Source: Mytilus californianus (Eukaryota; Mollusca; Bivalvia; Mytilida; Mytilidae). Taken from it: a stretch of 64,000 bases of DNA. The translations under genes and the position numbers were made by a program. The stretch spans positions 13,500,348 through 13,564,347 of the forward strand of contig NW_026262668.1 in the NCBI RefSeq assembly GCF_021869535.1, given 5' to 3'. Of the stretch, positions 30,941 to 44,482 are shown in pieces. The notes under the pieces are model-generated. The model had not been told where the DNA came from. It made no database searches and saw nothing but the letters and a program-made list of their open reading frames with translations. Position 1 is the first letter of the stretch; every line of letters begins with the position of its first letter.

Positions 30941-31598
30941 TTAGAGTAAGTAAATTATATTAAAATGCGTTGTAAAATATCAGTTGCAACTGAAATATGA
31001 AGCTTTTTCACGGAGATGATTGAATTAGTGTACTAAAAAGAAATGCCTGATAGCCAATTTAGAGCAATAACAGTTTATTCCTTATGGACATAAGTTTTTA
31101 TTTGATGAAAAAGAGATACCCTTTTCATTTTTATAGTAAAATTAAAACTTATAATCATCATCCTACTTTAATTTATTCTAGATTACTGTTTTATAACAAA
31201 TCTATATATCTTTAATGCATTTGTGTAGCAGATCAACTTTATCATATATAATACTAGTACATGTGATTGTGGGTATAGTACATGTATATCAACAGGCTAA
31301 TGATTATTCGTGCTTCAGAAATTTATATTTTTTTAATTGATGTACATGTAGCTTCTTAGTACTTTTGGATACTTATATTCATATACATGGCGAATTCAAT
31401 AATAAGATATGTTAACACTTCTAAATAAAAAATATACAAATATGCAAAGAAAATTGACTGTTTTTTTTCGAAAATGACAATCAGGCATTTCTTAATAGAT
31501 GGCTCGTTCAATTATCTCCATAAAAAGTTTCATATTTAAGATATTTAAGTTGTAACTGATATTTTACAATGTATTTTAATAAATGTTTCTTACTCTTA
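30941..31598. mobile_element. MITE-like element with about 110-bp terminal inverted repeats
   Basis: The left end 30941-31051 (agagtaag..., ttgtaaaatatcagtt, aaatgcctga) and the right end 31482-31598 are inverted copies with moderate divergence. The 430-base interior has no gene. The ends read TTAGAGTAAG and CTTACTCTTA. A target duplication is not clear. Confidence 0.75.
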
Positions 31599-32334
31599 CA
31601 TGTTAATTTATTTTAAGAATTGTTCAGTTTTTCCCCAGTTTGTATGATGGCTTGTACTGCTAAAATACAACACGAACTATAGCCAATAAGGAAGTATTTT
31701 TTTCTGATTTTGAAACTGATACGCATCGGCCGTGTTTCGGTTTTTCCATTTTGTTTAAAAGTTTATATCGTATTTTGATGGTTCAATAAGTTTTTGACTA
31801 TGCTTAGCATTGTTTGTAAAATATACGTTTTCTTACGTACATATATGTAAACTAATGACATACTTCGAATCCTTTTCAATGTTTTGCCATTAGATTTTCG
31901 CCCGTTTTGCACCCAAACAAACCGGTGTTAGTAACTTGCTAACTTTTTATGTGTTCCCCTTGCCCATATTACCTTCCTAAATGACATTTTGTAAATGTCC
32001 TGTTTCGCAACCTACCTAAAATTATAAGGTCGGGAATCTGATCAGGTGTATTATCTCTCGTAACGCACCCTAGCGGCAGGTTAGGACTTCAAAACGGCCA
32101 TTAGTGCTACGAAATTATGTGTTAATTGATATATGCAATAAATCAAGTCAAAACACAACCTCGATTTAATTTCATAAGATGTAAGTTTGACAACTTTTAA
32201 TATTGAACTTCAATTAAATTATGGCATATACGGTAGACTCATTATATATATTAAACAAAATGTTTTACCTAAATGTAGTTTAAATATACATTATAAATTT
32301 CAAATATAAATGTGTAAAAATGATTATATATATT

Positions 32335-32440
32335 TTATTTCCAATTATGGGCCCCAAAGGGCATAAACATTACAACATCAATAATTTTTCATAATACAAT
32401 ACAAACAATGAGATAAAAAAAAAAAAAAGTTAAACGAGAA
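32335..32440 (-). mobile_element. LINE 3' end fragment
   Basis: On the minus strand it reads tgccctttggggcccataa followed by ttggaaataaaat. That style of ending (GGGGCCC, then AATAAA) is typical of CR1/Jockey-like non-LTR elements. Only the tail is present. Confidence 0.45.
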
Positions 32441-32673
32441 CTATTTAAGTTCTTAAAGAATACGTAGATAAAGAATCTATAGTATGTTGTTTTTTTTAAT
32501 ACTAATGCATTTTATTGCAAGTGTGGTTGATATAGCTAGATAACAAACAAGCAGCCCAAAAAGAAAAAAAGAAAAATAGATATCCACATATGTATAGTAC
32601 ACAAAAAGTTGGATCAATTAAATATATAATAATTAGCCAAAAAGAAAGTAGAAATTAAACATGTCCATGACTC

Positions 32674-32890
32674 ATCCTGTGTCAGCAGCAAATAGGAAAG
32701 CATTATGGTTTCCTAAAGGCAGCTGACACCAGGGGGCGATACCTTATGGGCCATAGGCATGTAAAATGTGTGTAAATGTCTCTTTCCTACCTGTATCAAA
32801 AGCAAACAAGGAAGCATCATAGGTAACTTGAATGCAGTTGATACCAGGGGACGATGCCTCAAGGATATAAGAGAACATTTGAATAAATAA
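32674..32890. repeat. Two diverged tandem copies of about 110 bp
   Basis: Both copies contain agc-gaca(t)ccagggg-cgat-cct and a-ggaagcat-at-gt. The origin is unknown. Confidence 0.55.
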
Positions 32891-33959
32891 TATATCTTAA
32901 CAATTATTTTTTTTTTTAATCGGCTAGTATGTTTGTGATATTCAGATGAATATAATTTTCTATGTCCAATCAAATGTATATACACACATAGATTTCCTTT
33001 AACTAATCTTCACTAAGGAAGATGTTTGTATATAAAATTACATATTATTTTAAGTAACTCAACATTTTCTACACTAAATAACCAGATAATTTTGCTTTGA
33101 CTGCTCATATGATTAAAATAAGAATTATATTGTGCAATACTAGCTAACATACAATTTCTATCATCTATATATATATAATGTATCTTAAAAGTCTCTCGTA
33201 AATCTTTTTAAGATTGGTGCATACATTGCAAATGTGTTATTCTGTGAATCTTATATTATGTTCGTATGTGGTGAGACTCTAATAAAATCTACCAAAAGCT
33301 TCTTGCTTTCTAATTATTAATGCACCATGCAAATGAGGTGGAATTTTATTTCAAATCCTTAAAAAAAATGTTTTCGAGTTCTTGTGCTACACTAATTAAA
33401 ACCTGTATAAACTTCATCTCGAAGTCTCAAGTTATTGATATAAATAGTTCGGGTTTTGTTTTAGAATAGATAGTTATATTGGAACAAATTGATGAGCAAA
33501 ATTTTATTATTTGCAACAGATCGAAAAGATAAAAATATGTCAAATTTGCACCCAAAGAATTTTTAAAAATATCAGCTACAATTGTATTCAGTCCAGCGGA
33601 ATTTTTATGAAGTAGCTTGAACAAAATAATGAACGTCCTAAATATTCATTGCGTTTTTGCCCCTGAACCCTTGCGAGGAGAGTTGTGTTAATCTTTTTTA
33701 AAAGATACTCGGTTACCTACACCAGGAATAGATTAGCTTAGCTATTTTTGGCAAACCTTTCGGATTTTGTCACGGATGAGGCTTTTTTAGACGACACGAG
33801 CTTCTGGCGTTAAATTTTTAATCCTGGTATCAATGATGAATTTATTGCATAATCTACCAATTGTATTTTATAAGAAAATATGGACTTACAAAAGGTGTAT
33901 ATAAAATGTTTAATTCAGTAAAATTAGAACAAGATTGCCATGAAAGACATGACAGAGGC

Positions 33960-35110
33960 ACAATCAGGCATAATGAGATGAACTGTCACGAGGTGTATAT
34001 AGTGTAATGTCGGGACAAATCTTTAGAACAAACAAATTAAAATTGTCTACAAAAGACTTATCAGTGACGCCCGAATCAAAAACGTTACAAAGGCCAAATA
34101 AAAAAAAAAAAACGAAGTTCGAGAGCATTGATTGAACACCAAAAATTTCGAAAGGTTCTTGTGGCAGAAAATCGAAAAAAAAAGTTAATTAATTTATAAT
34201 TATGACTATATCAACGATAATTCATGTCAACTAAGAAGTGCTGACTACTAGGCTGATGATACCCTAGGGGAGGAAACTTCCACCAGGAGTAGCATCGACC
34301 CAGTGGTTGAAAATAAACTCGTCACAGATATCAGGATTGTAATTGTGAACGCCAGACGCGCATTTCGTCTACAAAAACTCATCAGTAACGCTCGAATCAT
34401 AAAAGTTAAAAAGGCCAAATAAAGTACGAATTTGAAGAGCATTAAGGATCCAAATGTCATTAAGGTAAAGCCAAATACAGGTCATCTATTCCTGGTGTAT
34501 TAGTATTTCGAAAAAAAATCTAAGTTTGGTAAACAGTTAATTTATAATTATGACTATATCAATAATAATTCATTTATAATTATGACTATATCAACGATAA
34601 TTCATGTCAACTAAGAAGTGCTGACTACTAGGCTGATGATACCCTAGGGGAGGAAACCCTCACCGACAGTGACATCGACCCAGTGGTTGTAAATAAACTA
34701 ATTATTATAGATACCAGTATCAAAATTGGGTTCGTCTACAAAAGACTCATTAGTGATGCTCGTATAAAAAAATAATGTCCCAAGTAGAATTGCATTGAAG
34801 ACCAAAAATTCCGAAATTGCAGCTAAGTTTATCTATTTCTGCATGGGAAGAACATCCTAAGTATTTCGAAAAAAAATCTAAGTTTTTTGATAAAGTTAAT
34901 TTATAATTTTGACCATGATCAATATTAATTCATGAACATAGAAGTGCTGACTACTGGGCTGGTGATATCCTCGTGGAGGAAAACTAGAGCAGCAGTGACA
35001 TCGACCCAGAGGTTGTAAATAAACTCATCATAGATACAAGGATTAAAATTCTGTACGCCAGACCCGCGTTTCGTCTACAAAACACTCATCAGTGACGCTA
35101 GATTGATAAA
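33960..35110. repeat. Array of a mussel-type dispersed module, about three to four units of roughly 350 bp
   Basis: Units contain gaagtgctgactactaggct, gatgataccctaggggagga, catcgacccagtggttg-aaataaac and gcgtttcgtctacaaaa-actcat. The sequence is present again in copies B (from about 39420) and C (from about 48135). A shorter relative with two 75-base copies lies at 44810-44960 and 53531-53681. I recall it as widespread in mussel DNA, but the element class is unknown. Confidence 0.75.
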
Positions 35111-35160
35111 ATTGAAAAGGTCAAATAAAGTACGAAGTTAAAGAGCATTACCTACAGCTA

Positions 35161-35351
35161 CATTACAGCATAGGCGGATCCAGGGGGCCCTGGGGGGCCC
35201 GGCCCCCCTCCCCCTTTCGTGGAAAAAAATTGGTTGATTATATAGGGAATCACTGAAGCATGACTGGAGCGGGGTCCCCCCTTAGGTCAGTCAGCGCCCC
35301 CCCCCCCCCCCCCCCCCCCCCCCCTTATGAAAAGTTCTGGATCCGCCACTG
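35161..35351. mobile_element. Small hAT-like MITE in copy A, with 8-bp target duplication
   Basis: Flanked by tacagcta at 35153-35160 and 35352-35359. The inner ends are aggcggatccag and ctggatccgcc, and the right end reads CACTG, as in hAT-type CAGTGGCGG termini. It contains ggggggcccggcccccc and a poly-C run of about 29 bases. It inserted inside a unit of the dispersed module. Confidence 0.8.
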
Positions 35352-35957
35352 TACAGCTAAGGTAATCTATTCCTTGTGTAGAAAATCTTAGTATTTCCTA
35401 AACCCAAGTTTAGTAAACAGTTAATTCCTTGTCGCAACCTTACACAAGGTACATAATATAATAATGAAAAAAACAAATTAGATATGAGAAAATAAACTTA
35501 CAGTATTATATAAAGCAACATATGATAAAAGAATATGAATTTTTAATAAAATTAGCAAAAGGTGTATCTAGGTGGTATGATTGAGCTAACCATGACTTAA
35601 TTCTTAATTCTAAAAACAGTAGAAAAAACCTAAAAGAAAATAATGTTCTCCTTCAATCAAATAAGAATCATGAAGTTTTTTTTTCGCATCAAAATTCATA
35701 CACTTCAAACAAAAATCTTAGAACTACTGGCTCTGTAACTTTACAACAGAAATTGATCCCCGCATCAATAATGAAAATAACATTATAAATTGGTTGCCCC
35801 GAAGAGCTTTTGTGTATTTACCTTCACATGTACAAAGCCAATATTTTGAAATCCAAGGAGGTATTAGTATTTGAAAACATGAGGCGCTATATGAACATAA
35901 CAGGCATAAAAGAATAACCAAATTCTCCCAAGTCCAAATTAGAATTATAAAATTTAT

Positions 35958-37308
35958 CATATGCAACTATACCAGTCATAATTACGTCGATAACTCTGCA
36001 TGTTACTGGTTAATTAGGATTATGAAAAATTTACTGGTAACCCGTGTGATGAATGATTTAGAAAATTGAAAAATATGTCTATTTGTAATCTCGGGGTTTC
36101 GAGGCTTTTTTTTATTAATATAAAATAATATCATAAAATAGTTTCTATAAGAATCGGACCATACTAATCTACATAAGTCTTGTCAAAACTTGATCTTACA
36201 TCGTGATTAGGTGCCGTGTTTGTTTTCTTTGATCACGTTGATGACTTAATATCTCCTTAATCAAGCTATGTCCTTGGGTATTATTAGAGTGACAATAACG
36301 TGTCATATTTAATTGCAATATAAACAGTGAAATTAAATTGTGTTATTTGCATGGGCAAAATTAGTGTCGAACATCGTCTACGTTTGAAAATTGTTTGGTC
36401 GCCATTTTTTTTACGTAACTCAGTTCGAAATTTTATCAAAACAAAAAGCATGTATCCACTTTATCAAAAAGACAAAATATTTGATTCTATGCTGCTTTAA
36501 GGTAAGACAAAAACTGAAAACGCATGCATCCAACAGTTTTTTGATTTTCATCTTAAAAATATAACAATATATATTTTCACAAGTCGACCTACGCTGTCAA
36601 CATGGTCAATGTAAACAATGCATGGTTCAGTGATGCACATAAATCTTTGTTTTGAGTGCGAGAGATTGTTTCTAATAAATATATTGAATTAAAGGTGAAA
36701 TAAGAAATTTCTAAAAACAATAAGACACACTTTAATAAATATTTCACAAATTACTTTTTAATTAATTGCTAAATGAAAAAATGTCGTGTCTTTGTTTTCT
36801 TCCGACATCGGCCGCCATTTTCAAAATATTGTTAACGAATGCCAAAATGTAAACTTTTCAATCAAATTTTGAAGCAAAAAGTTTGTTACCTAAACTGATT
36901 TGGGTTTCGATTTCATTTAAATGAATGTGTTGTCGATCTTTTTAGGGGTTGGAAGGATATTATTAACAAGTAATAAGTTGAGAAAATTGATCATATAAGA
37001 AGGTCCCATTGCAATTTTATTGAGTTTTAACGAAGAAGTCAACGGAGGGTGTGTGATTATGTCACCTCGATTTTCAAACTTAATTTGAAGCAAGAAATCA
37101 TATTTCTGAACTGAAACTTAAAACATTTTTAATTGTAAAAATGAAAATACTATAAAACGCGGGGTTGGAAGGTAAAATACACAATGTAACAAAAAAGTTA
37201 TGATCGTTTAATCTATGTAGCCCGTTCATTTTCATTGATAACCAATCGGCCATTAATGATATACAACTGAATTGTAAAAGTCACGTGATGACCGCGATAG
37301 TTGGATAT
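35958..37308. other. Block of about 1.35 kb present in copy A only
   Basis: In copies B and C the sequence goes straight from aaatttat to atccggaaaa (near 41398 and 50116). The block includes ggccgccatttt and AT-rich DNA and no gene. The lack of a clear target duplication favours a deletion in the B/C ancestor, but an insertion in A is not excluded. Confidence 0.85.
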
Positions 37309-39191
37309 GATCCGGAAAATTGAAGAATATTATGAATTCCCTTCTAGTTTTTAATATATTGCACGCAAAATTGTATAAACATCGATAAAACAACTTATGT
37401 TTGTGGTTGTTCAGACGAACTGACACAAGGACGGACGTTTCAATACAGGTCAGTTGTGCACCACTATAGCAAAAATATTTACACAAATATAATTGTATAC
37501 GAGACCAGACTGATCTTAAACAGACCACCCATGTTGTTCAAAGAATTAATCGTCTCCTTTATAATGACTTACACAGTTTAGGTAGATAATAGCATAGATG
37601 TATGGGTTTAAAAACATCTTTGATAATAGGTACGTGATTTCATTGAATTGGTACAAATAAGTTAATTTTCATCAACAATGGGTTTAGAATATACGTCACT
37701 TTGTTCTCGTTTAACTCAGGCGTGACATATACCACAGCAAATAATTGACGTATAAAATTCGATGTCATCCTGGTTTGCCCACTTTTAATTACATGCATAT
37801 GTAAACATAGGGTGGATTGTTGTTTTAACAATTATAGTTTATTTCTGAATTATAGTCATATTTTTTACCTTTTATTTTACCTGTATATGAAAATGTTCAA
37901 AAGTTTTAATATAGTTTTTATCAGAAAAATGTATTGAATTTGACAATAAATTCTAACAAATAGAATAAAAATGCAACTGTTCAGTAGCCAAGCTTTACAA
38001 ATGAAATAATTTGAACAGTAATCTGCATCCAAGCTAGCATTTTCTTCTTTAAAAAAACCCAACAGATTGTTATTTTACCATAGTGCTCTATTTATTTCCT
38101 TATGCAATGCACTTATAAACTTGATTCATATATTAGGTGACGACCATTGGATATTGTAGGGGGGGGGGGGGAGTTTGAAAATAAATAAACTGACTTAAAA
38201 TGTATTGAAAATAAATTACTCGGCAGGTCTTTTAAGCCATTTTATAAATGCTATTCTAAAGTATGAGATGGCATCAGATTCTTCCAAAATTCGCCCTTTT
38301 CATTTTTTTAGGGAAAAACTTCCCAAATCTTTAAATAATATAATGTATAAATATTAATTTACTTGAATGAAATGTCTGAAAATGGGTTTCATTTAACTTA
38401 AGTATATTGTCTCAGGGACATTTACTTTATTCTCTTAGTGTTGCTTTCCATTTGTAATTTAGTAAAACAAAAATTTAACTTGACTTCTATTTTTTTAAGG
38501 ATTTTTTATCTAAAAAAAAAAATAGCAGCCACATCCATAAAACTATATGTGAACTACATGTTTTTGCTTTATCCTACATATTGGTCTTTTGATGTCCTTA
38601 AAAACTAAAAGTCTTACAATGAAACTATATATTTTGCCTTGAGACCAAAATATTGTCAAAAAATAATTAAAACAGAACTTGCATTTTTTATCAAGAAAGG
38701 TTCTGGAAAATGCGCAGAATGCATGATTTTGCATACATTTTTCTATAGCTTCTTCGGGCCTTCAGCGGCCCCAAAAACCTGTGAACGAAATTTGTTTAGT
38801 TTTTTTTTAATATACTTTATATTACTTTTAAAACAGGCTAGTGCCATTGATTTACATGTGTGTTAAATTATTGAGAGAAAAAAATATATGATTTATTTAT
38901 AATTTATCTATACATTTATGAAAATGGAATTACAAAATAAAAAATACCTGAATATATATAGAAAACACTGATAAACTATATACCTAAGTTGGAATAGACT
39001 ATATAATTGTATGCTCATTAAACCTTTTGTCTTTTTTGTTTTCTTTACTAATAGATAATTGGTGTAGTTAAAAGTGGGCAAACCAGGAGTAAACCATAAA
39101 ATTCATTATGATCTTTTGTCACTTCGATTACATAGGGAGTAATTAGCTGATTAATAGTTGTTTGCTTAGCATCCAATGTAATTAGGGGGAT

Positions 39192-39241
39192 TAAACCCCA
39201 CCCCTGAACTTGTTTGTCATATTGGAGTCTTCATTAAGCAG
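39192..39241 (+). repeat. 50-bp LINE-derived filler at the A/B junction
   Basis: Identical to 47314-47363 and 56035-56084, within the coding part of the LINE fragment (encoding NPTPELVCHIGVFIKQ). It links the end of copy A to the start of copy B and is repeated at 47908-47957. Confidence 0.95.
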
Positions 39242-40619
39242 TTTTTAGACGACACGAGCTTCTGGCGTTAAATTTTTAATCCTGGTATCAATGATGAATT
39301 TATTGCATAATCTACCAATTGTATTTTATAAGAAAATATGGACTTACAAAAGGTGTATATAAAATGTTTAATTCAGTAAAATTAGAACAAGATTGCCATG
39401 AAAGACATGACAGAGGCACAATCAGGCATAATGAGATGAACTGTCACGAGGTGTATATAGTGTAATGTCGGGACAAATCTTTAGAACAAACAAATTAAAA
39501 TTGTCTACAAAAGACTTATCAGTGACGCCCGAATCAAAAACGTTACAAAGGCCAAATAAAAAAAAAAAAACGAAGTTCGAGAGCATTGATTGAACACCAA
39601 AAATTTCGAAAGGTTCTTGTGGCAGAAAATCGAAAAAAAAAAGTTAATTAATTTATAATTATGACTATATCAACGATAATTCATGTCAACTAAGAAGTGC
39701 TGACTACTAGGCTGATGATACCCTAGGGGAAGGAAACTTCCACCAGGAGTAGCATCGACCCAGTGGTTGAAAATAAACTCGTCACAGATATCAGGATTGT
39801 AATTGTGAACGCCAGACGCGCATTTCGTCTACAAAAACTCATCAGTAACGCTCGAATCATAAAAGTTAAAAAGGCCAAATAAAGTACGAATTTGAAGAGC
39901 ATTAAGGATCCAAATGTCATTAAGGTAAAGCCAAATACAGGTCATCTATTCCTGGTGTATTAGTATTTCGAAAAAAAATCTAAGTTTGGTAAACAGTTAA
40001 TTTATAATTATGACTATATCAATAATAATTCATTTATAATTATGACTATATCAACGATAATTCATGTCAACTAAGAAGTGCTGACTACTAGGCTGATGAT
40101 ACCCTAGGGGAGGAAACCCTCACCGACAGTGACATCGACCCAGTGGTTGTAAATAAACTAATTATTATAGATACCAGTATCAAAATTGGGTTCGTCTACA
40201 AAAGACTCATTAGTGATGCTCGTATAAAAAATAATGTCCCAAGTAGAATTGCATTGAAGACCAAAAATTCCGAAATTGCAGCTAAGTTTATCTATTTCTG
40301 CATGGGAAGAACATCCTAAGTATTTCGAAAAAAAATCTAAGTTTTTTGATAAAGTTAATTTATAATTTTGACCATGATCAATATTAATTCATGAACATAG
40401 AAGTGCTGACTACTGGGCTGGTGATATCCTCGTGGAGGAAAACTAGAGCAGCAGTGACATCGACCCAGAGGTTGTAAATAAACTCATCATAGATACAAGG
40501 ATTAAAATTCTGTACGCCAGACCCGCGTTTCGTCTACAAAACACTCATCAGTGACGCTAGATTGATAAAATTGAAAAGGTCAAATAAAGTACGAAGTTAA
40601 AGAGCATTACCTACAGCTA

Positions 40620-40790
40620 CATTACAGCATAGGCGGATCCAGGGGGCCCTGGGGGGCCCGGCCCCCCTCCCCTTTCGTGGAAAAAATTTGGTTGATTATA
40701 TAGGGAATCACTGAAGCATGACTGGAGCGGGGTCCCCCCTTAGGTCAGTCAGCGCCCCCCCCCTTATGAAAAGTTCTGGATCCGCCACTG
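40620..40790. mobile_element. hAT-like MITE in copy B
   Basis: Same element and same tacagcta duplications (40612-40619, 40791-40798) as in copy A, with the poly-C run reduced to about 9-10 bases. The insertion therefore predates the segmental duplication. Confidence 0.85.
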
Positions 40791-43700
40791 TACAGCTAAG
40801 GTAATCTATTCCTTGTGTAGAAAATCCTTAGTATTTCCTAAACCCAAGTTTAGTAAACAGTTAATTCCTTGTCGCAACCTTACACAAGGTACATAATATA
40901 ATAATGAAAAAAACAAATTAGATATGAGAAAATAAACTTACAGTATTATATAAAGCAACATATGATAAAAGAATATGAATTTTTAATAAAATTAGCAAAA
41001 GGTGTATCTAGGTGGTATGATTGAGCTAACCATGACTTAATTCTTAATTCTAAAAACAGTAGAAAAAACCTAAAAGAAAATAATGTTCTCCTTCAATCAA
41101 ATAAGAATCATGAAGTTTTTTTTTCGCATCAAAATTCATACACTTCAAACAAAAATCTTAGAACTACTGGCTCTGTAACTTTACAACAGAAATTGATCCC
41201 CGCATCAATAATGAAAATAACATTATAAATTGGTTGCCCCGAAGAGCTTTTGTGTATTTACCTTCACATGTACAAAGCCAATATTTTGAAATCCAAGGAG
41301 GTATTAGTATTTGAAAACATGAGGCGCTATATGAACATAACAGGCATAAAAGAATAACCAAATTCTCCCAAGTCCAAATTAGAATTATAAAATTTATATC
41401 CGGAAAATTGAAGAATATTATGAATTCCCTTCTAGTTTTTAATATATTGCACGCAAAATTGTATAAACATCGATAAAACAACTTATGTTTGTGGTTGTTC
41501 AGACGAACTGACACAAGGACGGACGTTTCAATACAGGTCAGTTGTGCACCACTATAGCAAAAATATTTACACAAATATAATTGTATACGAGACCAGACTG
41601 ATCTTAAACAGACCACCCATGTTGTTCAAAGAATTAATCGTCTCCTTTATAATGACTTACACAGTTTAGGTAGATAATAGCATAGATGTATGGGTTTAAA
41701 AACATCTTTGATAATAGGTACGTGATTTCATTGAATTGGTACAAATAAGTTAATTTTCATCAACAATGGGTTTAGAATATACGTCACTTTGTTCTCGTTT
41801 AACTCAGGCGTGACATATACCACAGCAAATAATTGACGTATAAAATTCGATGTCATCCTGGTTTGCCCACTTTTAATTACATGCATATGTAAACATAGGG
41901 TGGATTGTTGTTTTAACAATTATAGTTTATTTCTGAATTATAGTCATATTTTTTACCTTTTATTTTACCTGTATATGAAAATGTTCAAAAGTTTTAATAT
42001 AGTTTTTATCAGAAAAATGTATTGAATTTGACAATAAATTCTAACAAATAGAATAAAAATGCAACTGTTCAGTAGCCAAGCTTTACAAATGAAATAATTT
42101 GAACAGTAATCTGCATCCAAGCTAGCATTTTCTTCTTTAAAAAAACCCAACAGATTGTTATTTTACCATAGTGCTCTATTTATTTCCTTATGCAATGCAC
42201 TTATAAACTTGATTCATATATTAGGTGACGACCATTGGATATTGTAGGGGGGGGGGGAGTTTGAAAATAAATAAACTGACTTAAAATGTATTGAAAATAA
42301 ATTACTCGGCAGGTCTTTTAAGCCATTTTATAAATGCTATTCTAAAGTATGAGATGGCATCAGATTCTTCCAAAATTCGCCCTTTTCATTTTTTTAGGGA
42401 AAAACTTCCCAAATCTTTAAATAATATAATGTATAAATATTAATTTACTTGAATGAAATGTCTGAAAATGGGTTTCATTTAACTTAAGTATATTGTCTCA
42501 GGGACATTTACTTTATTCTCTTAGTGTTGCTTTCCATTTGTAATTTAGTAAAACAAAAATTTAACTTGACTTCTATTTTTTTAAGGATTTTTTATCTAAA
42601 AAAAAAAATAGCAGCCACATCCATAAAACTATATGTGAACTACATGTTTTTGCTTTATCCTACATATTGGTCTTTTGATGTCCTTAAAAACTAAAAGTCT
42701 TACAATGAAACTATATATTTTGCCTTGAGACCAAAATATTGTCAAAAAATAATTAAAACAGAACTTGCATTTTTTATCAAGAAAGGTTCTGGAAAATGCG
42801 CAGAATGCATGATTTTGCATACATTTTTCTATAGCTTCTTCGGGCCTTCAGTGGCCCCAAAAACCTGTGAACGAAATTTGTTTAGTTTTTTTTTAATATA
42901 CTTTATATTACTTTTAAAACAGGCTAGTGCCATTGATTTACATGTGTGTTAAATTATTGAGAGAAAAAAATATATGATTTATTTATAATTTATCTATACA
43001 TTTATGAAAATGGAATTACAAAATAAAAAATACCTGAATATATATAGAAAACACTGATAAACTATATACCTAAGTTGGAATAGACTATATAATTGTATGC
43101 TCATTAAACCTTTTGTCTTTTTTGTTTTCTTTACTAATAGATAATTGGTGTAGTTAAAAGTGGGCAAACCAGGAGTAAACCATAAAATTCATTATGATCT
43201 TTTGTCACTTCGATTACATAGGGAGTAATTAGCTGATTAATAGTTGTTTGCTTAGCATCCAATGTAATTAGGGGGAATTTTTGATAAAGTGATGATACCA
43301 ATTTCCGATGTTTTTGTTCACATAGTCAACGTTTAAAAGTTGGCAAATCTTACTGCAATTTGATTATCAAAGAGTCGATCCGTGATAACGAATTATGAAT
43401 TTTGTGATAACGATCACGATTTTTTAATTCGTGACCTCGTATTCAAAACATATTGGGGGAGGTCCTAACTGGACTTCAGTATTTTTTCTCATGCTTGGAA
43501 ACTACAGTTGAAAAAAAAGATTGAGCCTAATGATCGGTAGCTTTTTGTAAATACGGAATGAAATGCGTGCGTCCATATCTCTGATGCGAGTTTAATAAAA
43601 GATATTTTCTGCGACGAGTAACTAGTCAATTTAATGTAATTTAGGATAGCCTCATCAAAAGCTCTTCTCTAAAACCATGAACGAATAATTCATAGCATTA

Positions 43701-44104
43701 GCCATTCATTCAACCAAAAAAATTGATATTCATTTTACATTTTAGTGGCTAAGTTATTAGTTTCAGACATGCTGTATTGGCATGCGATGAAAATAATATC
43801 TTTTAAGACCTTTGAAACAACTGTTTTAGGGGTTCGTACGTGGTACATGGCCATCTGCATGGCAAAATGTTTTCCCTATCGTACATACCCTCATTTTTCA
43901 GTGCAAATCCAAATGTTTCATACTTCATTGAAGTCGAACAACTTATTAGAACCTACTTTTTATATTAATTGCGTCCAAAATCTGCAGAATATTTACAACT
44001 TGACATTAAGAAAGTGACAAGGACTATCAATCCTTTAGAAGATGGTCTGTACGAACTGATAATACGGGGGTAACAAGCAATCTTGTTTATCATCAAAAGT
44101 TGGG

Positions 44105-44482
44105 TTCGTAGGTGACCAATATTACTAGGTTTTACAATATATGTTTTGTAAGATCACTTCAACGGCTTTGTCATGCAGAGGATAATATACATGTCGCCCT
44201 ATAGCGTAGGAAACCAATGCTACTAGGTTTTATAAGATATATATTGTAAGACCCCTTCTACGGCTACGTCATTCAGATGATAGTATACATGTCGCCTAAG
44301 AGCGTAGGAAACCAATGTTCCCAAGTTTTACAAGAGATTTATTGAAAGACCCCTTCAACGGCTTTGTCATGCAGAGAATAGTATGCATGTCACCTTAGAG
44401 CGTAGGAAACCAATGTCCCAGGTTTTACAAGAGATGTATTGTAAGACCTCTTCAACGGCTTTGTAATGCAGAAAATAGTATA
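44105..44482. repeat. 98-bp tandem repeat, four copies (copy B)
   Basis: cgtaggaaaccaatg recurs near 44205, 44303 and 44401, with aacggctttgtcatgcaga in each unit. The minus-strand open frames here are artefacts. Confidence 0.9.

Larger units (their letters stand above)
31599..33782. other. Intergenic, no host gene seen
   Basis: AT-rich. Apart from the LINE tail and the two-copy repeat listed separately I see nothing. Confidence 0.5.
33783..39195. repeat. Segmental duplication, copy A (5.4 kb)
   Basis: Begins tttttagacgacacgagctt and is repeated from 39242 (B) and 47958 (C), with differences mostly in homopolymer lengths and a few substitutions. It holds a dispersed tandem module (33960-35110), a hAT-like MITE and AT-rich DNA. 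It differs from B and C by a block at 35958-37308 that they lack. After 39191 it switches to LINE sequence. Open frames inside recur in each copy without domain signals. Confidence 0.95.

Noticed and set aside
41164-41616. 150-codon minus-strand frame in copies B and C
   Set aside because: It exists only because the 1.35-kb block is missing; in copy A the two halves are separate, and there is no domain.
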